Positions 34,700 through 43,124 are shown, counted from the first letter of the stretch. The stretch is DNA of 64,000 nt from an uncultured Oscillospiraceae bacterium (GCA_900553255.1 USCI01000001.1:1-64000), one strand, 5' to 3'. Translations and numbers: made by a program. Notes: a model not told the origin generated them from the sequence alone.

Positions 34700-35680
34700 T
34701 CAGCGGGCCGCATCGCGGACAAACCGGTACGCGAGATTGGCCGCGCGCACCACCGCTTTGGAGGATACGGTCGCGCCGGATACCGCGTCCACCGCGCCGC
34801 CGTCGCCGGGAACGGCGACCGTATTATCCTGACCGGCGGCCTCGGCGAGCGCCTGCGCCGCCAGCTCAACGAATTCCCCGACCGAAACCGACACACCGGC
34901 ATAGGCGTCGGTTTTGCCGTCCGCTTCGTTATATACCAGCTTTGCCGGGTCCTGCACGCTCAGCAGTGCGTTTTCCATGGTCTGCGCCTGCTCATGCCAG
35001 CCGGGGCCGTCCTCGGTCATCACATACCGTCCGGCGAGCGATTCCGCCTTTTTGGTGGAATCGCTGTCCCGCTTGTCGGCGTCCCAGTTGACCGCCGTGA
35101 TCTTCCCGCCGGATATGGTCAGCTCCACAAAGGCGCGGTAGCCGGCGCCGTCATAATCCGGTTTCTGTGCCCGGTATTCGCCGTCGGCCCACACCGTCTG
35201 CACAGGCGGGGCGGACGTATCCCCCGGCTCATCGATGCCGGTATAGCCGCCCACCGAGGCCGGTGCGGCCAAGGCGGTAAACTGGCCGTAAAACGCTTCC
35301 TCGGTGACCCGGGAGCCGTAGCCCATCGTTTCACTGTTGCGGCCGACCCGCAGGCCGATAAACCGCGACGCATCCGGCGAAAGCGCCGTTTTGACCTCGA
35401 GATCCCCGCCGTAGCCCTTCACCTGCACCGTGACCGCATAGCCGATCACCGCACCGGATTCATCGAGTGCGCGATAGGCCGACACGATGCCCTCCGCGTC
35501 CCCGGCGTCCATCGCCTCATAGCGTTCTGCCTCGAGCAGGCCGGAAAAATTCTCACGTACCGCCTGTTCCTCCTGCCGGACGGCCAGCGTTCCGGACACC
35601 TTGTCCATCCCCCACAGCAGGCCGACCGAAGCCACGCCGACAATCAGCAGATTCCGTACGGTTTTTCCCCATGTTTTCAT
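34700..35680 (-). CDS. rnfG: RnfG-like protein with two FMN-binding-type domains
   Basis: The 326-residue product has one N-terminal membrane anchor and a periplasmic-side region. The first domain (about 50-190) follows RnfG (MGYGSRVTEEAFYGQF) but lacks the usual S-G-A-T-x-T site before the next domain begins. The second domain (about 200-325) is an FMN-binding domain ending VDAVSGATVSSKAVV, where ApbE would attach FMN to the Thr. In an Rnf complex this subunit passes electrons between the RnfD and RnfC/B side. Here the flavin site has moved to an added domain, or the protein is a fusion of RnfG with a separate extracellular FMN-binding unit. It is preceded by rnfD (19-nt gap). Confidence 0.8.
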   Translation of the reverse strand: MKTWGKTVRNLLIVGVASVGLLWGMDKVSGTLAVRQEEQAVRENFSGLLEAERYEAMDAGDAEGIVSAYRALDESGAVIGYAVTVQVKGYGGDLEVKTALSPDASRFIGLRVGRNSETMGYGSRVTEEAFYGQFTALAAPASVGGYTGIDEPGDTSAPPVQTVWADGEYRAQKPDYDGAGYRAFVELTISGGKITAVNWDADKRDSDSTKKAESLAGRYVMTEDGPGWHEQAQTMENALLSVQDPAKLVYNEADGKTDAYAGVSVSVGEFVELAAQALAEAAGQDNTVAVPGDGGAVDAVSGATVSSKAVVRAANLAYRFVRDAAR

Positions 35681-35699
35681 CCTTCGTCCCTTCCTCTCG

Positions 35700-36626
35700 T
35701 CAAGCGGCGTGCCGGCCGACCCGCACGCCGTACACCCGCGGCATGGTCAGCCATTCGATCAGCGGCGCTGCGGCGTTCATCAGCAAAATCGCAAAGCAGA
35801 CCCCCTCGGGATACGGCCCCCAGATGCGCAGCACCGCCGTCAGGATGCCGACCCCTGCGGCAAAAAGACATTCCCCTACCGGCGTCGTCGGCTTCGAGGT
35901 GAAATCGGTGACCATAAATACCGCGCCGAGCAGCAGGCCGCCGGACAGCAACTGCGCGGCCGCCGCCCCGGTGAAGGGCGTCGTTCCGCCGAATATCCAG
36001 TAGACCAGCGCAAAGCTCCACACACAGGTAACCGGCACCCGCATGCGGATTACCCCGCGCAGGCACAGATACACCATGCCGATCAGGATCAGCAGCGCGG
36101 AGGTTTCCCCCATGCTGCCGTTCTCATAGCCGAAGAACAGCGGCCACAGGGACGCATCCAGACCGGCTTCGGCAATCGGGGTGGCTGAGGATACGGCGTC
36201 CGGGCGCACATAGCCGCCCAGCGTCTGCGGCAGGGCGACCAGCAGCAGGGCACGACCGGCCATCGCCGGGTTGAACAGGTTGTGCCCGATACCGCCGGGC
36301 AGCTGCTTGACCACTGCGACGGCGAAAACGCCGGCCAGAGCCGCCGCCCAGAGCGCCGTACCCGCCGGCAGGGACAGCCCCAGCAGCAATCCGGTTACCG
36401 CCGCGCTGCCGTCAAAGCCGCCCCGGCCGCGCAGCTTCAGGCAGACCCAGTCCGCCAGGGAACACACCGCGGTGGTGGTCGCCAGAACGGCCGCCGCCTG
36501 CCAGCGGAACAGCCACACCGCCCACGCACACACCGGCAGCAGCGCGATCACCACGTCGGCCATGATAGCGGAGGTGGTGCGTTTTCTCCGGATATGCGGG
36601 GCGGCCATTTCCTGTTTTATCGCCAT
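35700..36626 (-). CDS. rnfD: Rnf complex subunit RnfD
   Basis: The 308-residue protein has about nine to ten membrane spans and belongs to the NqrB/RnfD family. It keeps PGGIGHNLFNPAMAGRALLL and the flavinylation site DAVSSATPIAEAG, where the Thr of S-A-T-P is the expected FMN carrier. RnfD forms part of the ion-translocating, membrane-embedded electron path. It lies between rnfC and rnfG. ATG 36626 is preceded by GAAAGGAAG. Confidence 0.9.
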   Translation of the reverse strand: MAIKQEMAAPHIRRKRTTSAIMADVVIALLPVCAWAVWLFRWQAAAVLATTTAVCSLADWVCLKLRGRGGFDGSAAVTGLLLGLSLPAGTALWAAALAGVFAVAVVKQLPGGIGHNLFNPAMAGRALLLVALPQTLGGYVRPDAVSSATPIAEAGLDASLWPLFFGYENGSMGETSALLILIGMVYLCLRGVIRMRVPVTCVWSFALVYWIFGGTTPFTGAAAAQLLSGGLLLGAVFMVTDFTSKPTTPVGECLFAAGVGILTAVLRIWGPYPEGVCFAILLMNAAAPLIEWLTMPRVYGVRVGRHAA

Positions 36627-36749
36627 AGCCCATCGCTTCCTTTCTCACTCAATGGTCGGTACCCGGCCGGAAAATGCGGCGGTGCCGCAGCAGCAGGCGG
36701 GATCTTGTCCCGGCGGCCGATCCTTCCCAGGAAACCATTCCCTTGCCTC

Positions 36750-38036
36750 TCATCGTTTCGCCGCACGCGCCCGGGCGCGGATGCCCTCCCGCGCCATGCC
36801 CACCCGCGCGGCAAGCGGCCGCTTGGCCGGACAGGTGTACGAGCAGCAGCCGCAGGAGATGCACTGCGCCGCGTGCAGCGCTTCACAGACATCCCGCCGT
36901 CCGGCGATCACCGCCGCGTCGATCGCAAAGGGCTGCAGCCGCGACGGGCACACCCTCGCGCAGCCGCCGCAGCGGATGCAGGGCTGTTCGGTCCATCCGG
37001 GACGCCCGAGCAGTATCAGCCCGGACGTGGATTTGGTCATCGGCACATCCAGCCGGTCGAGCACCCGGCCGGTCATCGGCCCGCCGAAAACCGCGGTCAG
37101 CCCCTCGCCGCCCGCGCCGCCGCAGAAGGCCAGCAGGTCGCTGAGCAGGGTACCCACCGGCGCATAGACGTTGCCGGGATGCGCCACCTGCCCCGCCACC
37201 GTCACCAGCCGGTGGGTCAGCGGGAAGCCCGCCATCGCGTCCGAAAGCGCCGCGGCGGTGGCGACATTATTCACGATTGCGCCGACATCGGCGGGCAGGC
37301 CGCCCTCCGGCACCTCCCGTCCTACCGCCGTCTGGATGAGCTGCCGCTCGCCGCCCTGCGGGTAGCGGTCGGGCAGCTCGAGGATTTCCACCCCGAACGG
37401 CAGCGCCGCCTCCCGCAGCTTTTTCACCGCGTCCGGCTTATTGCTTTCCACGCAGATTTTTACCGCCGCGCCCGCCGCCTGGCCGAGCGCCGCCGCGCCC
37501 GCCACCACCCGGTCGGCATGCCGCACCATCAGCTGATGGTCACAGGTGAGATACGGCTCGCATTCGCAGCCGTTGACCAACACCCAGTGGATCGCCTTAT
37601 CGGTTTCGTACTTCACCGCGGTCGGAAACCCCGCACCGCCCATGCCGATCAGCCCTGCCTCCCGCATAAGGGTACGCAGGCCCTGCGCACCGGGCAGGTG
37701 CTTGATCCCCGGCGCCGGCGTGTCGCAGCCGTCGTTTTCCACCACCACACACAGGCCTTCTCCTTCGAGGCAGGGACGGTTTTCCACCGCGGTGACCGTG
37801 CCGGACACGCTGGCATGCACCGGCACCGACATTTTCCCGTCCGCCCGGCCGATCAGCTCACCCTTTCTCACCGTCTGCCCCGGTTCCACCACCGGCAGCG
37901 CCGGCTTAGCCAGCCCCTGCGCCAGCGGGATGACCACCTGCGGCGGGGCAAGGGTCTGCACCGGCAGGTTTGCCGTCTCCTCTTTATGCTCGGTCTGATG
38001 CGGGAGAGCGATGCCCCCGCTGAATTTTGCGCCCAT
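36750..38036 (-). CDS. rnfC: Rnf complex subunit RnfC
   Basis: RnfC is the NADH- and FMN-binding peripheral subunit. The 428-residue product begins with the RnfC barrel-sandwich signature (FSGGIALPHQ, VRKGELIGRADGKMSVPVHASVSGTVTAVE), has the Complex1-51K-like nucleotide-binding part (GMGGAGFPTAVKY), an SLBB-like segment, and two [4Fe-4S] motifs near 360-405 (CIRCGGCARVCP and CISCGCCSYTCP). No long C-terminal tail is present. ATG 38036 follows GGAGG by 7 nt. It lies 21 nt downstream of apbE, so they are probably co-transcribed. Confidence 0.95.
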   Translation of the reverse strand: MGAKFSGGIALPHQTEHKEETANLPVQTLAPPQVVIPLAQGLAKPALPVVEPGQTVRKGELIGRADGKMSVPVHASVSGTVTAVENRPCLEGEGLCVVVENDGCDTPAPGIKHLPGAQGLRTLMREAGLIGMGGAGFPTAVKYETDKAIHWVLVNGCECEPYLTCDHQLMVRHADRVVAGAAALGQAAGAAVKICVESNKPDAVKKLREAALPFGVEILELPDRYPQGGERQLIQTAVGREVPEGGLPADVGAIVNNVATAAALSDAMAGFPLTHRLVTVAGQVAHPGNVYAPVGTLLSDLLAFCGGAGGEGLTAVFGGPMTGRVLDRLDVPMTKSTSGLILLGRPGWTEQPCIRCGGCARVCPSRLQPFAIDAAVIAGRRDVCEALHAAQCISCGCCSYTCPAKRPLAARVGMAREGIRARARAAKR

Positions 38037-38057
38037 CCGGCAGCCTCCGTTTCTTCA

Positions 38058-39104
38058 TCACTCATCCAGACAATGCCCGGCAAAGCCCAGGGTCATCTCC
38101 CGGCTGCCGTCCGCAAATATCCACAGTGCATCGACAGCCGGCAAGCTCTCCACCGCTGCCCGGCCGGTGGCATACGGCTGTGCGAACAGTGCGGTGGACA
38201 GGTAGTCCGCCGTAAACGCATCCGGCGCCAGCACACACACCGCACGGCAGTAGCGCGCCGGATACAGGGTGGATTCTTCCAGGATATGCGCATAGTATGT
38301 CCCGTTTGCGGCAAAATACTTCTGGTAATCCCCGCTGACCCCCAGGCACCGGTCGGTGAGAGCCAGCGTCACGCTGTATTCCGGCACCTCCCGGCGTCCG
38401 GACAGGTTGAGCACGGCGTCCGGCTCCCGCAGGGCGACCGTCCAGCCGCTGCTCTCCGGCGGCGCGCCGGCGCACACCATGGTGCTCTCCCCGAAATCCA
38501 GCAAAAAATCGGTCAGCCTCAGTTCGCGCAGCCGCGCTGCGGCGGCATCCGCCGCGTGGCCCTTGCCCACCGCGCCGAGATCGAGCGACAGCTCCGGGTC
38601 GGCGATGGTGATTTTTTCGCTTTCCGGATCCGCAATAACCTGATCCAGCGCCATGTGCTCCCCCGCATGCTGCAAAGCGGCAGCATCCGGCAGCACGCCG
38701 GACGCCCGGGCCTGCTCCCACAATCGCAGCACCGCCCCCATCGCGATGTTCGTCCCCGGCACCCGGGCATACAGCGCCTGGCAGCGGCCGACCAGCGCAC
38801 ACAGCTCCGCCGGGCAGGCAGCCGTGCCGCCCGCCGCCGCATTCACCCGGGACACCGCACTGTCCGGCCGGTGGACGTCGAGCAGCGCTTCCTGCCGCTC
38901 CAGCTCCCCGCGCACCGCCTCCACCGCCCGGATGAACTCCGCTTCGTCGGCACAATACACGATCATCCGCGATACGGTATCCATTGCCCCGATAAACTCG
39001 GTGGAAAACCGCCGCGGCGCGGGATCGGCCGCCTGCGCCATACAGCCGGTCAGACCCACACAAAGGATGGTCAATATCCCCAAAAACATCCGGCGCATCT
39101 TCAT
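38058..39104 (-). CDS. apbE: FAD:protein FMN transferase (ApbE), lipoprotein form
   Basis: ApbE uses FAD to attach FMN to threonine in S-G-A-T-type motifs of RnfG and RnfD. The product of about 348 residues has a lipobox L-T-G-C (Cys about 21), so it acts outside the membrane. Family blocks are MDTVSRMIVYC, LDLGAVGKGHAADAAAARL and FTADYLSTALFA. The usual H-I-(I/L)-D-P-x-T-G motif is altered to AHILEESTLYPARY, lacking the Asp-Pro-x-Thr-Gly. This change is unusual and may affect metal or FAD binding. ATG 39104 sits directly after GGGGG, so ATG 39098 is the more likely start. It heads the rnf operon. Confidence 0.9.
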   Translation of the reverse strand: MKMRRMFLGILTILCVGLTGCMAQAADPAPRRFSTEFIGAMDTVSRMIVYCADEAEFIRAVEAVRGELERQEALLDVHRPDSAVSRVNAAAGGTAACPAELCALVGRCQALYARVPGTNIAMGAVLRLWEQARASGVLPDAAALQHAGEHMALDQVIADPESEKITIADPELSLDLGAVGKGHAADAAAARLRELRLTDFLLDFGESTMVCAGAPPESSGWTVALREPDAVLNLSGRREVPEYSVTLALTDRCLGVSGDYQKYFAANGTYYAHILEESTLYPARYCRAVCVLAPDAFTADYLSTALFAQPYATGRAAVESLPAVDALWIFADGSREMTLGFAGHCLDE

Positions 39105-39235
39105 CCCCCTAACAAATCGCAGGCTTGACCCGATATTGTCCTTTTATTGTGCCCCGAAGTATGGTATAGTTTGTACAAAGTGGATGAATTTTTTCTCCGA
39201 CCGTTGAATAACGGATGCGAAAGGATGAGGCTTCG

Positions 39236-39715
39236 ATGAAAAGAACCCATTGGTTTTCCGGAGCGGCAGGGATCGCCTGTGCGCTGATGATGGCGGCCAT
39301 GCTGTCAGGATGCTCGAAGGAACCGGCGGGCAGCGATGCGGGTTCCGCTCCCGCAAGTGACACCGCCGCTTCCACCACCGCGGAGACAACGCCGGCTACC
39401 ACGACGACCACTCTGCCGGGCGAGCCGGCGGCCTATCCGGTGCGCGGCTGGTGCTCGGACGATGACGTCCTTGTGCGCAGCGGGCCGGGCAAGGAATACG
39501 GCGCCATCGGCGGTGCGCACAAGGGCGAGCAGTTCAGCGTGCTCGGGCGCGAAGGCGACTGGTACAAGGTGCAGCATGGCGAGGACGAGGGCTATATCAG
39601 CGCCCAATTCATCCGGTTCAGCCTCGAAGAGGCGATGGCGACGACTACCACCGAAGCGCCGACCACCACGGCGGATACCGGCGAGAATTCCGCGCAGGAG
39701 GGACAGGATTCCTGA
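39236..39715 (+). CDS. SH3b-domain lipoprotein
   Basis: ATG 39236 is chosen because GAAAGGATGAGG is upstream. The 159-residue product has a lipobox L-S-G-C (Cys about 24), a Thr/Ser/Pro-rich spacer (about 30-60) and one bacterial SH3 domain (about 70-130: DDDVLVRSGPGKEYGAIGGAHKGEQF, WYKVQHGEDEGYISAQFI). A second Thr-rich tail follows. SH3b domains of this type often bind cell wall peptides. The gene is divergent from apbE. Function beyond wall or surface binding is unknown. Confidence 0.85.
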   Translation: MKRTHWFSGAAGIACALMMAAMLSGCSKEPAGSDAGSAPASDTAASTTAETTPATTTTTLPGEPAAYPVRGWCSDDDVLVRSGPGKEYGAIGGAHKGEQFSVLGREGDWYKVQHGEDEGYISAQFIRFSLEEAMATTTTEAPTTTADTGENSAQEGQDS

Positions 39716-39770
39716 GTCCTTGGGAAACAATCCTATCCTTGCTCTGCAGAAAACAGGAGGGTGTTTGGTT

Positions 39771-40178
39771 GTGAAAAAGCTATGTCTTGCGATTCTTATT
39801 GTCCTGCTTGCTTTCACCCTTTCCGCCTGCAGGGGCGGGGATGTTACGCATACCGAAATTCTGGAGCAGCCATCCGAGATCTACACGGACAGCGATATCA
39901 ATGCCGCCATCCAAACGATCAAGGATTATTTTGCCCAAAACCTTGACGGCTGCAAATTAACAGAAATCGGCTATATCGGCGACGATTCTGCCAGCAGCTT
40001 TGCGATGTGGGCCGAACGCTTTCAGACGGATGAAGCCATTATCCTTTGCTCTTCTTTCGATGTGGACCCCTCGGCAGACAATGTCATCCTTGAGCCGAAC
40101 GCAACCTATGACTGGGAGTGGATCCTGGTAAGAGAGAAGGGCGGCAAGTGGATGCATGTCGACCATGGATACGGTTAA
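39771..40178 (+). CDS. small uncharacterised lipoprotein
   Basis: GTG 39771 follows ACAGGAGGGTG and gives 135 residues. The lipobox is L-S-A-C (Cys about 20). The mature part (SEIYTDSDINAAIQTIKDYF, GCKLTEIGYIGDD, AIILCSSFDVD, WEWILVREKGGKWMHVDHGY) resembles a family of small Clostridia lipoproteins of unknown role that I cannot name with certainty. It lies 55 nt after the SH3b lipoprotein on the same strand. Confidence 0.8.
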   Translation: MKKLCLAILIVLLAFTLSACRGGDVTHTEILEQPSEIYTDSDINAAIQTIKDYFAQNLDGCKLTEIGYIGDDSASSFAMWAERFQTDEAIILCSSFDVDPSADNVILEPNATYDWEWILVREKGGKWMHVDHGYG

Positions 40179-40208
40179 AAGCCTTATTTTTTGCCGCAGA
40201 ACCGAAAA

Positions 40209-40238
40209 ATGCCGCTATGGAATTCCATAGCGGCATTA
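40209..40238. terminator. 30-bp perfect palindrome after the small lipoprotein
   Basis: The palindrome is centred on AATT at 40223-40224. On + it is not followed by T. On the minus strand it is followed by TTTTTCGG, so it works better as a terminator for leftward transcription coming from the zinc operon. Confidence 0.7.
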
Positions 40239-40282
40239 GTCTGTCCAAAAAGTCGTTTCGCAAAAAAAATCGTGCACAAAAA

Positions 40283-40465
40283 GTTTTCGCCCGCCTTTTG
40301 AAAAAGGCGGCGGGGTGGAGGGGCGGCGCCCCTCCTCGCCTTCCGCAGAAGGCGAAAGTCCCGACAGTTCAAAGGATCAGGAAGGGAGACGCAACAGCCC
40401 GGTGGGCTGTTGTGTCGTGGGAAACCCTATCAAGGGGTTTCCCGATGCGGCGTCTCACGCCGCAT
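40283..40465. repeat. array of six hairpins; first two form dispersed repeat copy B
   Basis: Hairpins in order: CCGCCTTTT/AAAAGGCGG (40291-40299, 40302-40310); GGAGGGGC/GCCCCTCC (40317-40324, 40328-40335); TCGCCTT/AAGGCGA (40336-40342, 40349-40355); a 13-bp stem at 40388-40400 with 40404-40416; GGGAAACCC/GGGTTTCCC (40419-40427, 40435-40443); ATGCGGCGT/ACGCCGCAT (40445-40453, 40457-40465). The first two with the leading GTTTTCGC correspond to copy A at 24154-24203. No protein-coding sequence is seen between 40179 and 40559. It could be a composite repeat, an insertion hot spot or a structured RNA. Confidence 0.65.
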
Positions 40466-40507
40466 TTGGGCAACTTGCTACCTGCCAACCAGTTTTTCGA
40501 CACGCTG

Positions 40508-40551
40508 AGACAGCAAAAGGCTGCCGCACCAGCGGCAGCCTTTTGCTGTCT
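40508..40551. terminator. bidirectional terminator of the zinc operon
   Basis: A perfect 20-bp stem has a 4-nt loop, with AAAA on the left arm and TTTT on the right arm. It lies 9 nt beyond the end of the permease gene on the minus strand. Confidence 0.9.
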
Positions 40552-40559
40552 GTTGCTTT

Positions 40560-41375
40560 TTACGCGTTCCGGTTGCGAATAAAGAAGGTGCCGAAAAACA
40601 GCGCCGCCGCAACCAACACGATCATCGGGCCGGTGCCCACTGCGTGATAATACGAGAGCAGCAGGCCGAGCAGGCCGGAAAACAGGCCGAAAATCAATGC
40701 GAGGACGTGGTAGCTGCGCATGCTGCGGGACACGTTGCGCGCCGCAGCCGCCGGCAGGATCAGCATCGCGTTGATGATCAGCAGCCCCACCCAACGGATC
40801 GCCAGCATCACAATCACCGCGATAATCACCACAAACAGGTTATCGAGAAAGGCCACCGGGATCCCCTTGCTGCGGGCAAGCGACGGGCTGAGGCTGACCG
40901 CATGCAGGCTGTTGAAGCACAGCAGCCACAACAGCACGACCACCACCAGCGCGCCGGCGAGCACCGCCAGCTCCCCGCGGGAAATGCTCAGGATATCCCC
41001 GATGAGCAGGCTCTGGTATTTGGAAAAGCTGCTGCCCCTCGAGAGGATCACCAGCCCCAGCGCCACGCCGCAGGAGGAAAACACGCCGATAACCGTATCG
41101 GTCGAGGAAAGGCGGGAATGGCGGATGCGATTCATCAGCAGGGCAAACACCACCGCAAAGGCGATCATCACAAGATTCGTATCGGTGAAGCCCAGCAGGA
41201 CGCCAATGCCCACGCCGGTCAGTGCGGAGTGCCCGAGCGCATCCGAAAAGAACGCCATGCCGTTATTGACCACCAGCGTGCCGAGCAGGGCAAACAGCGG
41301 CATAATCAGCAGCACGGCGACAAAGGCGTTACGCATAAAGTCATACTGCCACCAGCCAAACAGGGCGTCAAGCAT
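40560..41375 (-). CDS. znuB: zinc/manganese ABC transporter permease
   Basis: The 271-residue membrane protein belongs to the ABC-3 family of metal permeases (about eight to nine spans; SDALGHSALTGVGIGVLLG, RWVGLLIINAMLILPAAAAR, and the conserved GTGPMIVL end). ATG 41375 is chosen because it overlaps the end of znuC by 8 bp and removes a non-hydrophobic leader. With znuC and znuA it forms a high-affinity uptake system, most likely for zinc. Confidence 0.93.
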   Translation of the reverse strand: MLDALFGWWQYDFMRNAFVAVLLIMPLFALLGTLVVNNGMAFFSDALGHSALTGVGIGVLLGFTDTNLVMIAFAVVFALLMNRIRHSRLSSTDTVIGVFSSCGVALGLVILSRGSSFSKYQSLLIGDILSISRGELAVLAGALVVVVLLWLLCFNSLHAVSLSPSLARSKGIPVAFLDNLFVVIIAVIVMLAIRWVGLLIINAMLILPAAAARNVSRSMRSYHVLALIFGLFSGLLGLLLSYYHAVGTGPMIVLVAAALFFGTFFIRNRNA

Positions 41376-42117
41376 GCGCAATCCCCTCCCCTTCCGGAAA
41401 TGCCGCGCGGAACGCCTCATCGGCAAACACCGTCTCCGGGTCGCCGGATGCCGCTACCCGGTGGTCGAGCAGCACCACCCGGTCCGCATGCCGCCGGACA
41501 TAATCGAGGTCATGCGACACCAGCAGGATCACCATATCGTCGGTGGCCTTGAGCCGGTCCACCGTTTCATAAAACTGCGCCAGCCCCGCCTGGTCGACGC
41601 CGGAGACCGGCTCGTCCAGGATCAGCAGATCCGGCTTGGGCAGCGTGGCAACGGCAAGCAGCACCCGCTGCAGCTCGCCGCCGGACAGCCGGCCCACCGG
41701 CTTATCCAGCAGCATGTCCGCCGAAAAGCGCGCCAGGTGCGCCCGCAGCGCCTCGGTCTGCTTTTTCCGCCGCGGCAGGAAGGCCGGATAGGCCGAGGAG
41801 TACGACAGCAGCATATCGTACACCGTCGCGGGCGAGCCGCTGTCGATGTTCAGCGACTGCGGCACATACCCGATGCGGGGCTTATGCACCCGCTCGCCTG
41901 CCGTATGCCCGCTGAATTCCACCGTTCCGGTGTGGCGGATCTCCCCCAGAATCGCCTTGAGCAGGGTGGATTTCCCCGCACCGTTGCGCCCGATGATGGC
42001 GGTCAGCTCGCCGCAGTGCGCGTGCAGGTTCACATCGGTCAGGATCACCGTTTCCCCTGCCCGCACGCCGATATGGTTGATTTTCAGGCAGTGCAGCCCG
42101 CAGCCGGTCGCAGTCAT
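41368..42117 (-). CDS. znuC: zinc/manganese ABC transporter ATP-binding protein
   Basis: The 249-residue ATPase has Walker A GRNGAGKST (43-51), the signature LSGGELQRVLLA, Walker B LLILDEP and the switch His in VSHDLDYV. It energises the permease at 40560-41375. Its start overlaps the end of znuA by 4 bp (ATGA type), so the three genes are translationally coupled. Confidence 0.95.
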   Translation of the reverse strand: MTATGCGLHCLKINHIGVRAGETVILTDVNLHAHCGELTAIIGRNGAGKSTLLKAILGEIRHTGTVEFSGHTAGERVHKPRIGYVPQSLNIDSGSPATVYDMLLSYSSAYPAFLPRRKKQTEALRAHLARFSADMLLDKPVGRLSGGELQRVLLAVATLPKPDLLILDEPVSGVDQAGLAQFYETVDRLKATDDMVILLVSHDLDYVRRHADRVVLLDHRVAASGDPETVFADEAFRAAFPEGEGIAHA

Positions 42118-43046
42118 GCCGTCTCCCCCCTCAGCTTGCGCAGGTTTTCCCGCATGGCGTTCAGCCAGGCGTCCGGGGACTCATCCCCGACGACCCCCAT
42201 GTCCAGCTGCAGGATCCTGCCGTCCGCCGCACTGTCCGCAAGGTATTCGTACGCCGGGTCGTACTGGTTGTCGTACAGCAGCCACACCTGTCCGGCTGCA
42301 GCTGCGGCCTGCTGCGCCGCCGCCAGATCCGCGGCGGACACCCCCGCATCCTCCCCGATCGGCAGGGAGGCGAGCGGCGTCAGGCCGAGATCGTCGGCAA
42401 AATACCGCAGCGATTCATGGAACAGGATGCAGCCGTCAAACGGCAGCGATGCGGCGGTATCGGCAAACGCCGCCCGGATCTCCCCGATTTCCGCGAGGTA
42501 TTGCGCGGCGTTGTCCCGATACTGCGCGGCATGCGCGGGATCCGCCTCACACAGCCCGTCGCGCAGGTTTTCCACCTGCCGGTAATACCGGCTGGGGCTC
42601 GTCCAGATATGCTCATTGACCAGCTCCTCGTGGATTTCGCCGTCCTCGTGCTCATGCGCATGTCCGCTCTCCAGCAGCGAAATCCCCGCCGAGGTATCCA
42701 CCACCGGCAGCTCCGGGAACCGGCTGCGCGCATCGTCCAGGAACGCCTCGGCTCCCGCTCCGTTGATCACCAGCACATCCGCTTCCGCAAGCGTAATCAT
42801 GTTGTCCGGCGACAGCTGGAAATCGTGCAGGCAGCCGGTCTGCGGTCCGGTCAGGCTGATGAGCTCCACATCGCCGATCCCCTGCGTCAGGTTCAGCGCC
42901 GCCACATACACCGGATAAAACGACGCGACGATCCGCGTTTTTTCCTTCCCGCGCTGCGCCGTACCGGTCAGCAGCGTAATCACCGCCGACAGCGCCACAA
43001 TGCCCGCCATCAGCAGCGCCACCTGTGCGTAAACCCGTTTTCCCAT
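42114..43046 (-). CDS. znuA: zinc/manganese ABC transporter substrate-binding protein
   Basis: The 310-residue product is a cluster A-I metal-binding protein. It has one N-terminal hydrophobic segment without a lipobox Cys, conserved DFQLSPDNMITLAEADVLVINGAG, and the family His-rich loop GHAHEHEDGEIHEELVNEHIWTSP that favours zinc. ATG 43046 lies 5 nt after GGAGGG, whereas ATG 43058 is part of that site and is rejected. A promoter and repeat boxes lie upstream, shared with the divergent Fur-type regulator. Confidence 0.93.
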   Translation of the reverse strand: MGKRVYAQVALLMAGIVALSAVITLLTGTAQRGKEKTRIVASFYPVYVAALNLTQGIGDVELISLTGPQTGCLHDFQLSPDNMITLAEADVLVINGAGAEAFLDDARSRFPELPVVDTSAGISLLESGHAHEHEDGEIHEELVNEHIWTSPSRYYRQVENLRDGLCEADPAHAAQYRDNAAQYLAEIGEIRAAFADTAASLPFDGCILFHESLRYFADDLGLTPLASLPIGEDAGVSAADLAAAQQAAAAAGQVWLLYDNQYDPAYEYLADSAADGRILQLDMGVVGDESPDAWLNAMRENLRKLRGETA

Positions 43047-43075
43047 GCCGCCCTCCAAAAATGCTTCCGCTCATT

Positions 43076-43124
43076 ATTGCAATCCATTTGCAATTACAAT
43101 ACCCGAATTTTTCCCGCTTGTCAA
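43076..43124 (-). promoter_or_regulatory. znuABC promoter with TTGCAAT repeats
   Basis: On the minus strand TTGACA (43119-43124) and TATTGT (43096-43101) are spaced by 17 nt. Copies of TTGCAAT on + at 43077-43083 and 43088-43094 (11-bp period) and TTACAAT at 43094-43100 overlap the -10 and start region. This is where a Zur repressor would be expected to bind. Confidence 0.65.

Noticed and set aside
33659..35902. A 747-codon open frame on +.
   Set aside because: Antisense shadow of the RnfE/A-like and rnfG genes. It is Arg/Gln/Pro-rich without domains.
36282..39128. A 948-codon open frame on + across the rnfC/apbE region.
   Set aside because: It is the antisense shadow of rnfD, rnfC and apbE, which have clear family motifs.
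39336..39770. Upstream extension of the small lipoprotein frame.
   Set aside because: It is a shifted-frame reading of the SH3b lipoprotein gene. The lipoprotein signal begins at GTG 39771.
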